Source: Streptomyces sp. MP131-18 (GTDB taxonomy: Bacteria > Actinomycetota > Actinomycetes > Streptomycetales > Streptomycetaceae). Taken from it: a stretch of 64,000 nt of DNA. Under the pieces are notes generated by a model. That model had not been told where the DNA came from. It ran no database searches and was given only the letters and a program-made list of their open reading frames with translations. Positions 8,537 through 18,681 of the stretch are shown piece by piece (position 1 is the stretch's first letter; every line of letters starts with the position of its first letter). Location: contig NZ_LZNS01000001.1 of the NCBI RefSeq assembly GCF_001984575.1, forward strand, positions 6,421,815 to 6,485,814, read 5' to 3'. Position numbers and translations under genes: made by a program.

Positions 8537-9160
8537 CTAGGGCCTGTCGCCTCCGGCGAGACGGCCCCGCAGCAGCAGGGACAGCGAGGCGTGCACCTCG
8601 TCCAGCGGCCGGCCCGGGTGGAAGGTCTGCCAGTCCAGGGCGCCGGCCACGACCGTGCCGATGAGGGCCCCGGAGATCAGCCCGACGTCCAGACCCCCGT
8701 CGAACTCCCCGGTCTTCATGCCCCGTACGAGCACCTCCTCGACCACTTCCGCCACCTGCCCGCGCAGTTCGACGAGCGTCGCGTGCCAGGCGCGGTTGGG
8801 CCGCCACAGTTCCGCGACGAGCAGCCGCGCCAGGTCCGGGTGCGCGGCGATGAAGACCAGGCCCGCCCTGGCGACCTCGTCCAGCGCGTCGGCCGCGCCG
8901 CCGCCCCGGGCGAACGCCGCCCGCGCCGCGTGTTCCAGGGACGTGGTCAACGGGCGGACGCCGTGCCGCAGTAACTCCTCGAAAAGCTCGGTCTTGCTGC
9001 CGAAGTTGTAGTACACCGTGCCTTTTGCCACGCCGGCCCGTTCGGCGATCTGGTCCACGGTGGTGGAGGAGAAGCCCTGTTCCGCGATGAGCGCCACCGC
9101 GGCCTCGTAGAGCCGCTGCCGGGTCGCGCCGCGTCGGGTGCCCGTGCCCGTCCTAGTCAT
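8537..9160 (-). CDS. TetR/AcrR family transcriptional regulator
   Basis: 207 residues. The N-terminal TetR helix-turn-helix (about residues 14-60) shows RQRLYEAAVALIAEQGF, TTVDQIAERAGVAKGTVYYNF and GSKTELFEEL. The remainder is an all-helical ligand and dimer domain of usual size. TetR proteins repress neighbouring genes until a small molecule binds. ATG 9160 puts the helix-turn-helix at the usual distance from the N-terminus; longer in-frame starts add residues that look non-coding. It lies upstream of the CrtI-like gene on the same strand. The 250-base gap to the divergent gene at 9411 holds no gene that I can support. Confidence 0.93.
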   Translation of the reverse strand: MTRTGTGTRRGATRQRLYEAAVALIAEQGFSSTTVDQIAERAGVAKGTVYYNFGSKTELFEELLRHGVRPLTTSLEHAARAAFARGGGAADALDEVARAGLVFIAAHPDLARLLVAELWRPNRAWHATLVELRGQVAEVVEEVLVRGMKTGEFDGGLDVGLISGALIGTVVAGALDWQTFHPGRPLDEVHASLSLLLRGRLAGGDRP

Positions 9161-9410
9161 GGGGCGATTCTCTACCTCCCCCCTCGACGGCTTGCCGGAG
9201 GGATTGTCAGTGCCGTGCGTCACCATGTGCACAGGTACGCATACCGCGCAGAAGCAGCGCACGGAACGCATGGCACGCACCGAGCAAAACGTATGGATCG
9301 ACGGGCCGCACCGCCGCGGCCCACGAGGCCGAGGACCACCGCACGACGCAACCGGACCCCGGCGGACCCACCGCCGACCGACGTGAGTGACGACTGACTG
9401 GAGGCTCGTC

Positions 9411-9881
9411 ATGACCGGACTCCCGACCGATGTGCACCCCGTGCCGCGCCGGGCGCCCGCGCCGCCGGCCGCCCTCGGCCTGCTCGCGCAGGCATCGCGC
9501 GGCCTGGACGAGGCGGCGGCGCTGACGGACCCCGGCGAGTCCTACGTCGCCGCCCACCTCGCCGCCCTGCGCGCGGCGGCGGCCGTGCTCGCGGTCCGGG
9601 GCCGCCCCGAGACCACCTCGCGCGGCCGGCGCCGCATCCGCAGCGTGTGGGAGGTGCTGCCGGAGATAGCCCCCGAGCTGGCCGAGTGGAGCCTGCTCTT
9701 CGCCGCGAGCGCCGACCGGCGGGCCCGGATAGAGGCGGGGATCAGGGATGTCGCCGGCCCGGAGGACGCGGCGGACCTGCGCCGTGCCGCCGGCTTCTTC
9801 CTGCGCCTGGTGGAGGACCGTCTGCTGCGGCAGCCGGTGCTCCGGGCGGAGGGGGACCGGGGCGGACCCGCCGCGAAGTAG
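9411..9881 (+). CDS. SAV_6107 family HEPN domain-containing protein
   Basis: 156-residue helical, soluble protein. The core ALGLLAQASRGLDEA, PGESYVAAHLAALRAAAAVLA and RRRIRSVWEVLPEIAPELAEWSLLFAASA matches, from memory, the actinobacterial family named after SAV_6107 and grouped with HEPN folds. HEPN toxins carry an RxxxxH ribonuclease motif; I do not find one here, so a nuclease role is not supported. ATG 9411 has GGAGG at 9400-9404; an in-frame ATG at 9387 lacks one. The methyltransferase gene starts 43 bases after its stop and may share the transcript. Confidence 0.8.
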   Translation: MTGLPTDVHPVPRRAPAPPAALGLLAQASRGLDEAAALTDPGESYVAAHLAALRAAAAVLAVRGRPETTSRGRRRIRSVWEVLPEIAPELAEWSLLFAASADRRARIEAGIRDVAGPEDAADLRRAAGFFLRLVEDRLLRQPVLRAEGDRGGPAAK

Positions 9882-9924
9882 GGTGGTGACGCCCCCGCCA
9901 CAGCGCACCGAGGAGCCATCTGCC

Positions 9925-10722
9925 ATGCCGTCAGAGTCGAGGGCCCGGGCCGCGGCGGCCCCGTTGCCGGGACCGCACGCCGCGCTGCGGGCCGGGGTGG
10001 TGTGGGAGGTGCTGCGCGCCGCGCTGGTGCGGCGCGCGGAGGCGGCCGGGCGGCAGGCGCTCGACGTTCTCGACACCGGTGGCGGCAGCGGCAGTTTCGC
10101 GGTCCCGGTCGCGGGCCTCGGCCACCGGGTGACGGTCGTGGACCCGAGCCCGGACGCGCTGTTCGCGCTGGAGCGCCGGGCCGCGGAGGAGGGGGTGGCC
10201 GATCGGGTGACCGGCGTCCAGGGCGATACGCACGACCTCCTCGACGTCGCCGGACGCGAGCGGTACGACCTGGTGTTGTGCCACGGCGTACTGGAGCACG
10301 TGGATGATCCCGCCGCGGCGCTGCGCGCCGTGGCCGGGGCGCTGCGGCCGGCCGGCGGCACGGTGAGCCTGCTGGTGGCGGGCGCGGGTGGCGCGGTGCT
10401 GTCCCGGGCGCTGGCCGGGCGGTTCACGGAGGCCAGACAGGTGCTCGCGGACCCGGCCGGGCGCTGGGGCGAGGGTGATCCGGTGCCGCACCGGTTCACC
10501 GTCGGGCGTCTGACGGCGTTGGTGGGGGCCGCGGGCCTGGTCCCGGGGGAGGTGCAGGGCGTCGGTATCTTCGCGGATCTGGTGCCGGGCTCCCTGATGG
10601 ATGCCGAGCCGGCGGCGTTGCAGGCCCTGACCAGCCTGGAGGCGGAGGCCGCCGCGCTGCCCGCGTTCCAGGCCATCGCGGGCCGGCTGCACCTGCTCGC
10701 CGGACTCCCGGGGGACCAGTAG
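9925..10722 (+). CDS. Class I SAM-dependent methyltransferase, CmoM-like
   Basis: 265 residues. Motif I DVLDTGGGSGSFAVPVA (about residues 46-62) binds S-adenosylmethionine, VTVVDPSPDAL gives the acidic ribose contact, and LCHGVLEHVDDP forms motif IV. The order of blocks after that (SLLVAG..GGAVLSRALAGRF, then FTVGRLTALVGAAGL and GVGIFADLVP) resembles Escherichia coli CmoM, which methylates carboxymethoxyuridine in tRNA. The match is by eye, and the substrate could be another small molecule. ATG 9925 has GAGGAG upstream. A hairpin follows the stop codon. Confidence 0.8.
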   Translation: MPSESRARAAAAPLPGPHAALRAGVVWEVLRAALVRRAEAAGRQALDVLDTGGGSGSFAVPVAGLGHRVTVVDPSPDALFALERRAAEEGVADRVTGVQGDTHDLLDVAGRERYDLVLCHGVLEHVDDPAAALRAVAGALRPAGGTVSLLVAGAGGAVLSRALAGRFTEARQVLADPAGRWGEGDPVPHRFTVGRLTALVGAAGLVPGEVQGVGIFADLVPGSLMDAEPAALQALTSLEAEAAALPAFQAIAGRLHLLAGLPGDQ

Positions 10723-10735
10723 TCCCGTTCCTCGT

Positions 10736-10764
10736 ATCATCGGGAGGAAGCCCTCCGGCATGAT
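10736..10764 (+). terminator. Possible terminator hairpin after the methyltransferase gene
   Basis: ATCAT pairs with ATGAT and GGAGG with CCTCC around a short AAGC loop, with a small internal loop. It is weaker than the other hairpins listed here. Confidence 0.35.
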
Positions 10765-10926
10765 CCGGGTCAGGCGAGGGAATGAGTTTTCCACCCCCGC
10801 AGGGTCCGGCGCCCGGGTGTGGTGGGCGAAATTGGCGTACAGGGGTGGGTTTCACAGGGAGACTTCCCTGCCTATCCTTGAAGAGTCGGATCGGGTCGCA
10901 CCGCGACCGACGAGTAGGAGGACCCC

Positions 10927-11331
10927 GTGCCGCTCTCGGACCACGAGCAGCGCATGCTCGAGCAAATGGAGCGAGCGCTGTACGCCGAAGATCCCAAATT
11001 CGCGACAGCGCTTGAGGGGACCGAGCTGCGCACCTTCACGCGCAAGCGGGTCTACCAGGCCATTGCCGGCTTCCTGGTCGGTATCGGCCTGCTCATGGGG
11101 GGCATGGTCACCCAGTTCATCGCGCTGAGCGTGGTGGGCTTCCTCGTCATGCTCGGCTGCGCCGTCGTGGCGGTGACGGGCTGGCGCAGGGCACCGGCAC
11201 AGGGCCAGGGGCAGCAGCGGAGTGCGGGTTCTTCCCGCGGCCGCCAGCCCCGCGCCCAGAAGCAGCGCCGCTCCATGATGAACCGCATCGAGGACCGCTG
11301 GCAGCGGCGCCGCGACGAGCGGGACGACTAA
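10927..11331 (+). CDS. DUF3040 domain-containing small membrane protein
   Basis: 134 residues. The start PLSDHEQRMLEQMERALYAEDPKFA is the hallmark of DUF3040, an actinobacterial family of unknown role. Two membrane segments follow (about residues 43-61 and 64-82), then a basic, Gln/Arg-rich tail ending QRRRDERDD. GTG 10927 has a strong AGGAGG at 10916-10921. The upstream 200 bases include TATCCT at about 10871, a candidate -10. The gene ends before a strong bidirectional terminator. From memory, it is conserved beside the dcw cluster in Streptomyces. Confidence 0.9.
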   Translation: MPLSDHEQRMLEQMERALYAEDPKFATALEGTELRTFTRKRVYQAIAGFLVGIGLLMGGMVTQFIALSVVGFLVMLGCAVVAVTGWRRAPAQGQGQQRSAGSSRGRQPRAQKQRRSMMNRIEDRWQRRRDERDD

Positions 11332-11386
11332 GGCGACTAAGGCTTCGGACGTTTTTCCGAGACATTCGAGAATCGGCTTACCGCCA

Positions 11387-11417
11387 CGAGGGCCCCCGGA
11401 ATCACCGGGGGCCCTCG
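11387..11417. terminator. Bidirectional terminator between DUF3040 and transglutaminase genes
   Basis: CGAGGGCCCCCGG and its exact complement form a 13-bp stem with a 5-base loop, midway in the gap between two converging genes. Confidence 0.8.
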
Positions 11418-11458
11418 CCGTTCCCGCGGCCGGCTCGGGCCGCCGTGTACTCCTACCG

Positions 11459-13837
11459 TCACGTACGGCGGGTGGCCAGCCGGGCCAGCCGCGCCCGCAG
11501 CCGCTGCCCGGCCGCGGTCCTGCGCTCGGCCGCCAGGTGCATCACCCGCATGGCGGAACGCGGCAGCAGCAGCGCCCGCAGCCGCGCCCAGCGCCCCGAC
11601 CCGGCGCGCAGCGCTCCGGCCGCCGCCTGCACGTCGTGGGCCAGGCTCCGCCGCGGCAGCGACGTGCGCGGCGCGTACAGCTCCTCCTCGACGGCCGAGG
11701 CCACCCGGCGCACGGCCGCGGCCGACTCGTCCGCCAGCTCGGCCACCCGCACGACCCGTTCCGCCGCCTGCCGCGGCGTCTCCCAGGGCTGCGGCTCTAT
11801 CCCGTAGTCCCAGGCCGTGTCGTTCAGCTCGCGCCAGGCGGCGAGCGTCCCGGCCTCCGCCGTCAGCCGCCGGGACCTGGCCCGCGAGCGCCACAGCAGC
11901 GGCCCCGCGAGCGCCAGCGCCACCAGCAGCCCGCCGCCGGTCCACAGCAGCGGCCAGACGGGGAATCCGGCCTCGTCCTCGTCGCTCTCCGGCAGCCGCG
12001 GCGGCTCCCCGCAGCCCTCCTCGCCCGGCGTGCAGGTCTCCGGCGCCTCGGAGGGCGTGTTCGGCTCCGGCTGTGTCGGCGTGGGCTCCGACGCCTCCGG
12101 CCGTTCGGTCGGGTCCGGCTCGGGGCGCTCCAGCTCCGGCCTGGTGTACTCCGGCGCGTTGCCCTGCCCCGGGGTCGGCTCGAAGCGGACCCAGCCCACG
12201 CCCTCGAAGTACAGCTCGGGCCAGGCGTGGGCGTTGTGGGTGCCGACCTGGAAGGAGCCGTCGGCCTGCCGGGTGCCCGGCGTGAAGCCGACAACGACCT
12301 GCGCGGGGATGTCGAGCGTGCGGGCCATCGTCGCCATGGTGAAGGCGAAGTGGACGCAGAATCCTTCACGCCGGGACAGGAAGTTGACGATGGCGTCGGC
12401 GTCGCTGCCCGCGTCGACCGAGGTGTCGTAGCGGAAGCCGCCCTCCTGCGTGAACCAGTTCTGCAGCGCGACGGCCCGCTCGTAGTCGTTGCCCGCCTCC
12501 CGTGTCACCTCGGCCGCCGTGGACCCGACCGCAGGGGGGAGGTCCTCCGGGAGCCGGGTGAAGTACGTGGCCCAGTCCTGCGGGGGCGCCGGGGCGTTCG
12601 CCAGCTGCTCCGCCGTCGGCTCCACCAGCAGGTGTCCCACGTCGTACGTCGCGCCCCTGGTGGTCAGGTCGTTGTCGTCCGAGGCCAGCGTCTGCGAGCC
12701 GCGGTCGAACAGCCAGCCCTGCCCGGTCTCGATCCACTGCGCCGGATACGGAACGGGCAGCGAGGACTGCGCGTACGAGTCCGACGCCTCGATGGTGGTG
12801 ACCACTTCCGTCCTCGGCACGTCCGGCGCCAGCCCCGGCACCGGCCACGGCGTCTCGGGCAGCCGGTTCTCGATCCAGCCAGCGGAAGTCCACTCCTCGC
12901 CGTCGAACGTGTCCAGCGCGACCAGCCGCAGGTACATGTCCGAGGCGGCGGGGCTGTTCGTGACGTAGGTGAGGACCTCCTGGTTCTGCGGCCGGTTCAG
13001 CTGGTCCTGGAGGGAGACCACCGGGTTGACCGCGGTGAGCTGCCCGCGGCCGCCGCCGCCGGAGCCGCCGCTCCCGTCCAGGTCGAGGAGGCCCTCGCCG
13101 AGCGAGGGCAGCAGTGCGGGCGCCAGCACCGCGATGCCCAGCGTCAGCGCACCGATGCGGCGCCCCGCCCGCGCCCGCGGTCCGGCGGCCAGCGCCCGGT
13201 CGTGCGGCGTCATCGCCCGGCCGTGCCCGGGGCCGGACAGGAAGCGGCCCCAGCGGCCCAGCCGTTCGCGCCCCTCCGCGAGCAGCAGCACCAGATAGCC
13301 GGCCGCGGCCGCGAGGAAGTACGGCCAGCCGCCGTCCTCCTGGGCGACCCCAGCGGCCACCGAGTACAGGGCGAGCAGCGGGAGTCCGGCTGCGGCGGCG
13401 CTGCGCATCGGTACGGCCAGCAGGTCCACGAGCAGCCCGATGAGCAGGACACCGCCGAAGATCATCAGGCGGATTCCGTCGGTCGCAGGCGCCGGTGCCA
13501 CGTAACGGCCGATGTCGTCGGCGCCGGCCGTGAGCAGCCGCCCGAACTCGTCGAACGCCGTCGGCCCCGGCAGCAGCCCGCCGACCGCGTGATCCCGCGC
13601 GCTGACGATCGTCAGCATCACCAGCGAGGCCAGCACCTGAACGGCGAAGACCCCGGCGACGGGCATGCCACGGCCGCGCAGCAGGGCCCCGATGCCGGTC
13701 TGCACGGCCAGCAGGACCGCCACCTGCACCAGCCAGTCCGTCCCGTCGATCAGCGGCAGCAGCGCGCCGGCCGCGGCCAGCGTCGCCAGCCACGCGGCGA
13801 CCGCCATCCGTATGGTGCCGTCCATCCGGCCGTTCAT
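11459..13837 (-). CDS. Transglutaminase-like membrane protein (DUF3488 plus transglutaminase core)
   Basis: About 792 residues. Six or so membrane helices fill the first ~220 residues (DUF3488). A large external loop holds the transglutaminase core: Cys in RREGFCVHFAF, His in NAHAWPELYF, and GWVRFEPTPG where the triad acid is expected (Glu in place of the commoner Asp at that spot). A Pro/Thr/Glu-rich stretch (PEPDPTERPEASEPTPTQ) leads to a last membrane helix and a basic cytoplasmic tail. The family accompanies MoxR ATPases and DUF58 proteins, as here; the substrate is unknown. Start is uncertain: ATG 13837 with GAGG upstream, or GTG 13849. Confidence 0.88.
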   Translation of the reverse strand: MNGRMDGTIRMAVAAWLATLAAAGALLPLIDGTDWLVQVAVLLAVQTGIGALLRGRGMPVAGVFAVQVLASLVMLTIVSARDHAVGGLLPGPTAFDEFGRLLTAGADDIGRYVAPAPATDGIRLMIFGGVLLIGLLVDLLAVPMRSAAAAGLPLLALYSVAAGVAQEDGGWPYFLAAAAGYLVLLLAEGRERLGRWGRFLSGPGHGRAMTPHDRALAAGPRARAGRRIGALTLGIAVLAPALLPSLGEGLLDLDGSGGSGGGGRGQLTAVNPVVSLQDQLNRPQNQEVLTYVTNSPAASDMYLRLVALDTFDGEEWTSAGWIENRLPETPWPVPGLAPDVPRTEVVTTIEASDSYAQSSLPVPYPAQWIETGQGWLFDRGSQTLASDDNDLTTRGATYDVGHLLVEPTAEQLANAPAPPQDWATYFTRLPEDLPPAVGSTAAEVTREAGNDYERAVALQNWFTQEGGFRYDTSVDAGSDADAIVNFLSRREGFCVHFAFTMATMARTLDIPAQVVVGFTPGTRQADGSFQVGTHNAHAWPELYFEGVGWVRFEPTPGQGNAPEYTRPELERPEPDPTERPEASEPTPTQPEPNTPSEAPETCTPGEEGCGEPPRLPESDEDEAGFPVWPLLWTGGGLLVALALAGPLLWRSRARSRRLTAEAGTLAAWRELNDTAWDYGIEPQPWETPRQAAERVVRVAELADESAAAVRRVASAVEEELYAPRTSLPRRSLAHDVQAAAGALRAGSGRWARLRALLLPRSAMRVMHLAAERRTAAGQRLRARLARLATRRT

Positions 13838-13872
13838 CCGCCCGTCCACCTCATCCGGCTCAATCCGGTCGT

Positions 13873-15170
13873 TCAGTACGGCCCTCGGCCCGCGGCCGAC
13901 AGCTCCAGGGCGGCCTGCTGCCACAGCCGGCCCAGCGGCACCCCCGGAGGGTGCGCCAGCGCGGTCCAGCCCGCACCCAGGAGGCCGCGCAGCCGGTCCG
14001 CCTCGAAGGCCGGGTCCAACTGGCCGGCCGCGACGAAGGCCACCGCGGCGTTCGCGCGCTGCCGCAGCGCGCCGAGCGCCGCCGCCTCCCGCCGGCCCAC
14101 CGTGCCGGTGAACGCGATCAGCAGCCCGCCCTCCCCGCCCCGCACCGCGCTCGCGGCGTCCGTGAAGTCCTGGCCGGGCGAGTGGTCGACCACCGCGAGC
14201 GCGTCCATGATCAGTCCGGTCGTCTCCGCCGCGTCGGCGCCCTGACCACCGGGCCCCGGCAGCAGCAGCCCGGTGTCCGTCACCAGCCGCACCTCGTAGC
14301 CCTGGCCCGCCAGGTGCGACACCACCGAGGCCGCGCCCGAGACCGCGCGTTCGAACGGGGAATCCGGGCCGCCGCCGACATACCCGCCGCGCCTGGTGTC
14401 CAGCAGCACGGTGCAGCGCGCCCGCAGCGGCTGCTCCTCGCGCCGCACCATCAGCGCGCCGCGGTGCGCGGTCGACCGCCAGTGCACGCGCCGCAGATCG
14501 TCGCCGTGCCGGTAGTCGCGGGGAATGATGTCGTCGTCGCCCGCCACCGCGATCGTGCGCTGCGAACCCTCGCCGTGCCCCTTGCTGTCACCACCCAGAC
14601 GTATCGGCGGCAGCGCCTCGATCCGCGGCAGGACCGTCATCACGTCGTACGCGTTGAACGACCGGCTCAGCTCCACCATCCCGAACGGGTCCGCCAGCCG
14701 CAGCTGGAGCGGCCCCAGCGGATAGCTCCCGCGCTGGTCGGAACGCACCCGGTAGGTGACCTCCCGGCGCCCGCCCGGCTCGATGCGGTCCAGCACGAAC
14801 CGCGGCCGCGGGCCCAGCACGTACGGCACCCGGTCCTGGAGGAGCAGCAGCCCGCTGGGGATGCGCGCCACATTCTCCACGCGCAGGTGGACCCGCGCCT
14901 CGGACCCGGCCGGCACCCGGGCCGGCGTCAGCCGCCGCGCCGCGGCGACCCGGCTGCGGGTGCGGTGCAGCACCAGCACGCACAGCACCGGCAGCGCGGC
15001 CAGCAGCATGCCCACCCGCAGCAGGTCGGGCTGTCCGAGCACGTAGGCGCACACCGCGGCGGCGGCGCCCGCGGCCAGGAACGACCGGCCCCGGGTGGTC
15101 AGCCCGCTGAACGCCGCCCGCAGCGGGCCGCGGTCGTCCTCGCCGCCCGGCGTGGGACCGGCCGCCGCCA

Positions 15171-15171
<1 letters not shown>
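13873..15171 (-). CDS. DUF58 domain-containing protein
   Basis: 432 residues. Two membrane helices lie near the N-terminus (about residues 30-75). A beta-rich stretch and the DUF58 signature PRDYRHGDDLRRVHWRSTAHRG-type block follow, then a von Willebrand A-like fold. DUF58 proteins work with MoxR-type AAA ATPases and are thought to help assemble or activate other proteins. ATG 15171 overlaps the moxR stop in TGATG, so translation is coupled; a TTG one codon earlier is a less likely start. The transglutaminase gene follows directly. Confidence 0.92.
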
Positions 15172-16163
<992 letters not shown>

Positions 16164-16293
16164 CCGGCCCTCCTCGGCCCCTCATCCCATGCCCGGTCCG
16201 ACGTGTGGCACGGGCTGCACAGATAACCGGGACACCGAATCCGCCCCGGACGGTTGCTCCCCCCGAGCATTCTTCACACCCGGGGGACGCACG

Positions 16294-16809
16294 TCACGGG
16301 GCCGGGGAGTCCGCCAGGTGGATCTCACGGAGCAGACCGGTCGTTACATCGAACACAAAGCCGCGTACGTCCTCAGTGTGCGGGAGGAAAGGCGAGGTGC
16401 GCACGCGGGCCATGGACTGCCGCACATCCTGGTCCAGATCCGTGAACGACTCGACCGCCCAGTTCGGTTTCTGGCCGACTTCGAGTTCCAGCTCGTGCCG
16501 GAAGTTCTCGGTGAGACCGAGCAGCCCGCAGCCCGTGTGGTGTATCAGGACGACCGTCCTCGTGCCAAGCTGGCGCTGACTGATCGTCAGGGAGCGGATG
16601 ACGTCGTCGGTCACCACGCCTCCCGCATTGCGTATGGTGTGGCAGTCGCCCAGGGAGAGTCCGAGGGCCGCGTGCAGGTCGAGCCTCGCGTCCATGCACG
16701 CCACCACGGCAACCTTGCGTACCGGCCTGGCGTCCATTCCCGGGTCGGTGAATCCGCCGGCGTAGCGCTTGTTGGCCTCGATGAGCTGGTCAGTGACCGC
16801 GTCCGTCAT
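16294..16809 (-). CDS. Beta-class carbonic anhydrase
   Basis: 171-residue zinc enzyme that interconverts CO2 and bicarbonate. Zinc ligands are visible as C38, H91 and C94 (CMDAR with D40 and R42 of the active dyad, and HHTGCG). RNAGGVVTDD is the family loop. The small size fits the short actinobacterial beta-type. It is soluble, with no signal peptide. ATG 16809 lies 220 bases from the divergent rsmH. On its strand TATTAA lies about 15 bases upstream and may belong to its promoter. Confidence 0.93.
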   Translation of the reverse strand: MTDAVTDQLIEANKRYAGGFTDPGMDARPVRKVAVVACMDARLDLHAALGLSLGDCHTIRNAGGVVTDDVIRSLTISQRQLGTRTVVLIHHTGCGLLGLTENFRHELELEVGQKPNWAVESFTDLDQDVRQSMARVRTSPFLPHTEDVRGFVFDVTTGLLREIHLADSPAP

Positions 16810-16928
16810 ATCTGCGACGTTAATACGACCCCTGTGCGCCCGTCTCGCCGAGTTGGGTGATGCGGGTCACAGCAAAGCGGCGGGCTGCCGCGTTAGCCCG
16901 AAACGCCGCACCCGACGAACCTCAGTGA

Positions 16929-16956
16929 TTGACCGCGGAAACAGGTGGGCTAGTGT
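16929..16956 (+). promoter_or_regulatory. Vegetative promoter of the dcw cluster
   Basis: TTGACC (16929-16934) and TAGTGT (16951-16956) are separated by 16 bases and match the principal sigma factor consensus of Streptomyces well. The transcript would have a leader of roughly 65 bases before rsmH. No mraZ gene or recognisable MraZ-binding repeats intervene. Confidence 0.75.
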
Positions 16957-17029
16957 GACGCGCACTGGGAGGCGTGCACCAGGCCGCCGTCTTCGCCCGT
17001 CACCTGTCTCACCTCCCCCCGGAAGGCAC

Positions 17030-18007
17030 ATGACGACCAGCAACGACCGGCCGCCGGAAGTCCGGCACCGCCCCGTGATGCTCCAGCGCTGCCTGGACGT
17101 GCTGGGCCCGGCGCTGCGCGGGCCGGAGCCGGTCGTGGTCGACTGCACCCTCGGCCTCGGCGGGCACGGCGAGGCGCTGCTCGCCGCCTTCCCCTCGGCC
17201 CGCCTGATCGGGCTCGACCGCGACCCGGAGGCGCTGCGGCTGGCGGGGGAGCGCCTGGCCCCGCACGGCGACCGGGCCACGCTGGTGCACGCGGTCTACG
17301 ACGAACTCCCGTCCGTGCTCACGGACCTCGGTCTCACCCGCGTGGCCGCCGTGCTGTTCGACCTGGGCGTCTCCTCGATGCAGCTGGACGAGTCCGGCCG
17401 CGGATTTGCCTATGCCAGGGACGCCCCCCTCGATATGCGGATGGACCAGACCACCGGGCCGAGCGCCGCCGACGTCCTCAACACCTACGCGCCGGGCGAG
17501 CTGGTCCGGGTGCTGCGGACCTATGGAGAGGAACGGTTCGCCCGCCGCATCGTCGCAGCGGTCGTCGCCGAACGTGCCCGGCAGCCCATCACCTCCAGCG
17601 CCCGCCTGGTCGCCCTGATCCGCGAAGCCCTGCCGCAGGCGGCCATGCGGACCGGCGGCAACCCTGCCAAGCGCACGTTCCAGGCCCTGCGCATCGAGGT
17701 CAACGGCGAACTCGCCGTCCTCGGGCGTGCCCTGCCCGCCGCCGTCGCCGCCCTTGCGGTCGGCGGGCGCATCGCCGTCCTCTCCTACCACTCCCTGGAG
17801 GACCGGCTCGTCAAGCGCACCCTGGCCGAGGGCGCGGCGAACACCGCGCCGCCCGGCCTGCCGGTCGTGCCCGAGGAGTACCAGCCGCGCCTGCGGCTGC
17901 TGACCCGCGGCGCGGAAGTGCCGGACGAGCAGGAGGTCGCCGACAACAAGCGCGCCGCCCCCGCCCGGCTGCGCGCGGCGGAGCGCATCCGGGAGGCCGT
18001 CACATGA
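17030..18007 (+). CDS. rsmH: 16S rRNA (cytosine(1402)-N(4))-methyltransferase
   Basis: 325 residues, formerly MraW. It methylates N4 of C1402 in 16S rRNA near the ribosomal P site. RHRPVMLQRCLDVL opens the domain, DCTLGLGGHGEALL binds S-adenosylmethionine, and AVLFDLGVSSMQLDESGRGF, FQALRIEVNGE and LSYHSLEDRLVKR are family signatures. ATG 17030 follows GGAAGG. First gene of the dcw operon; its stop overlaps the ftsL start in ATGA. Confidence 0.97.
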   Translation: MTTSNDRPPEVRHRPVMLQRCLDVLGPALRGPEPVVVDCTLGLGGHGEALLAAFPSARLIGLDRDPEALRLAGERLAPHGDRATLVHAVYDELPSVLTDLGLTRVAAVLFDLGVSSMQLDESGRGFAYARDAPLDMRMDQTTGPSAADVLNTYAPGELVRVLRTYGEERFARRIVAAVVAERARQPITSSARLVALIREALPQAAMRTGGNPAKRTFQALRIEVNGELAVLGRALPAAVAALAVGGRIAVLSYHSLEDRLVKRTLAEGAANTAPPGLPVVPEEYQPRLRLLTRGAEVPDEQEVADNKRAAPARLRAAERIREAVT

Positions 18008-18681
18008 GCCGCTCGCAGCGTCCCCCCGCGGCCGGCGCGCCCGGCCGCCTGGCCCGGCTGACCGGCCTGGGCCCCGCCCGCGGCTCCTCGGCCGCCCGCA
18101 CCCCGTTCGTGCTGCTGGTCGTCGTGCTCCTCGGCGCCGGGATGCTCGGCCTGCTGTTCCTCAACGCCTCACTGAACCAGGGCTCCTTCGAGCTGAGTGA
18201 GCTGCGCCGCGAGCAGAAGGAGCTGACCGACCAGCAACAGCAGCTCCAGGCCGAGGTCGACGGCTACTCCGCCCCCGACGCGCTCGCGGAACGCGCCCGC
18301 GAACTCGGCCTCGTGCCCGGCGGCCCGCCCGCGTTCATCGACCCCGACGGCTCGGTGCTCGGCGACGCCGAGCCCGCGCCCGCGCCCAGCCCCGAGGCCG
18401 AGGAGACCGAGGACGGGGGCACCGAGATCCCCGAGGGGCCCGTCGCCCCCCAGTCGGGCCCCGCGGACGGCCCCGCGCCCACGCCGGAGCCTGCGCTCAC
18501 GCCGGAGGAGCCCGGCGCTCCCTCCGGCACGGGCGCCCCCCAGGCGCCGGGCGCGTACGTCGCCCCCGAGCCGGGGCACGCGCCGGAGCCCACGCCCGCG
18601 CCCACCGCTCCGGCGGACGGCACCGACGAGCCCGTGACGCCGCCCGCGCCGCCCGCGCCTGGCCCAGGGGAGATCCCATGA
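18004..18681 (+). CDS. ftsL: FtsL-like cell division membrane protein with long Pro/Ala/Glu tail
   Basis: 225 residues in the ftsL position. A short basic cytoplasmic part, one membrane helix (about residues 34-55) and a coiled-coil (about 60-85, ELSELRREQKELTDQQQQLQ) followed by ALAERARELGLVPGG match FtsL, the bitopic partner of FtsQ and DivIC in the divisome. Typical FtsL proteins are 90-130 residues; from about residue 110 this one continues as a low-complexity Pro/Ala/Glu/Gly tail outside the membrane. Start and stop overlap both neighbours by 4 nt. Identification rests on position plus topology, since FtsL sequence is poorly conserved. Confidence 0.85.
   Translation: MSRSQRPPAAGAPGRLARLTGLGPARGSSAARTPFVLLVVVLLGAGMLGLLFLNASLNQGSFELSELRREQKELTDQQQQLQAEVDGYSAPDALAERARELGLVPGGPPAFIDPDGSVLGDAEPAPAPSPEAEETEDGGTEIPEGPVAPQSGPADGPAPTPEPALTPEEPGAPSGTGAPQAPGAYVAPEPGHAPEPTPAPTAPADGTDEPVTPPAPPAPGPGEIP

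Noticed and set aside
9138..9386. Small ORF in the gap between the TetR gene and the SAV_6107 gene
   Set aside because: Composition is Arg/Pro/His-rich as expected from random high-GC DNA, with no ribosome site and no recognisable motif.
9411..9881. HEPN toxin of a toxin-antitoxin pair
   Set aside because: The RxxxxH nuclease motif is missing and the neighbour is a methyltransferase of unrelated type, not an antitoxin.
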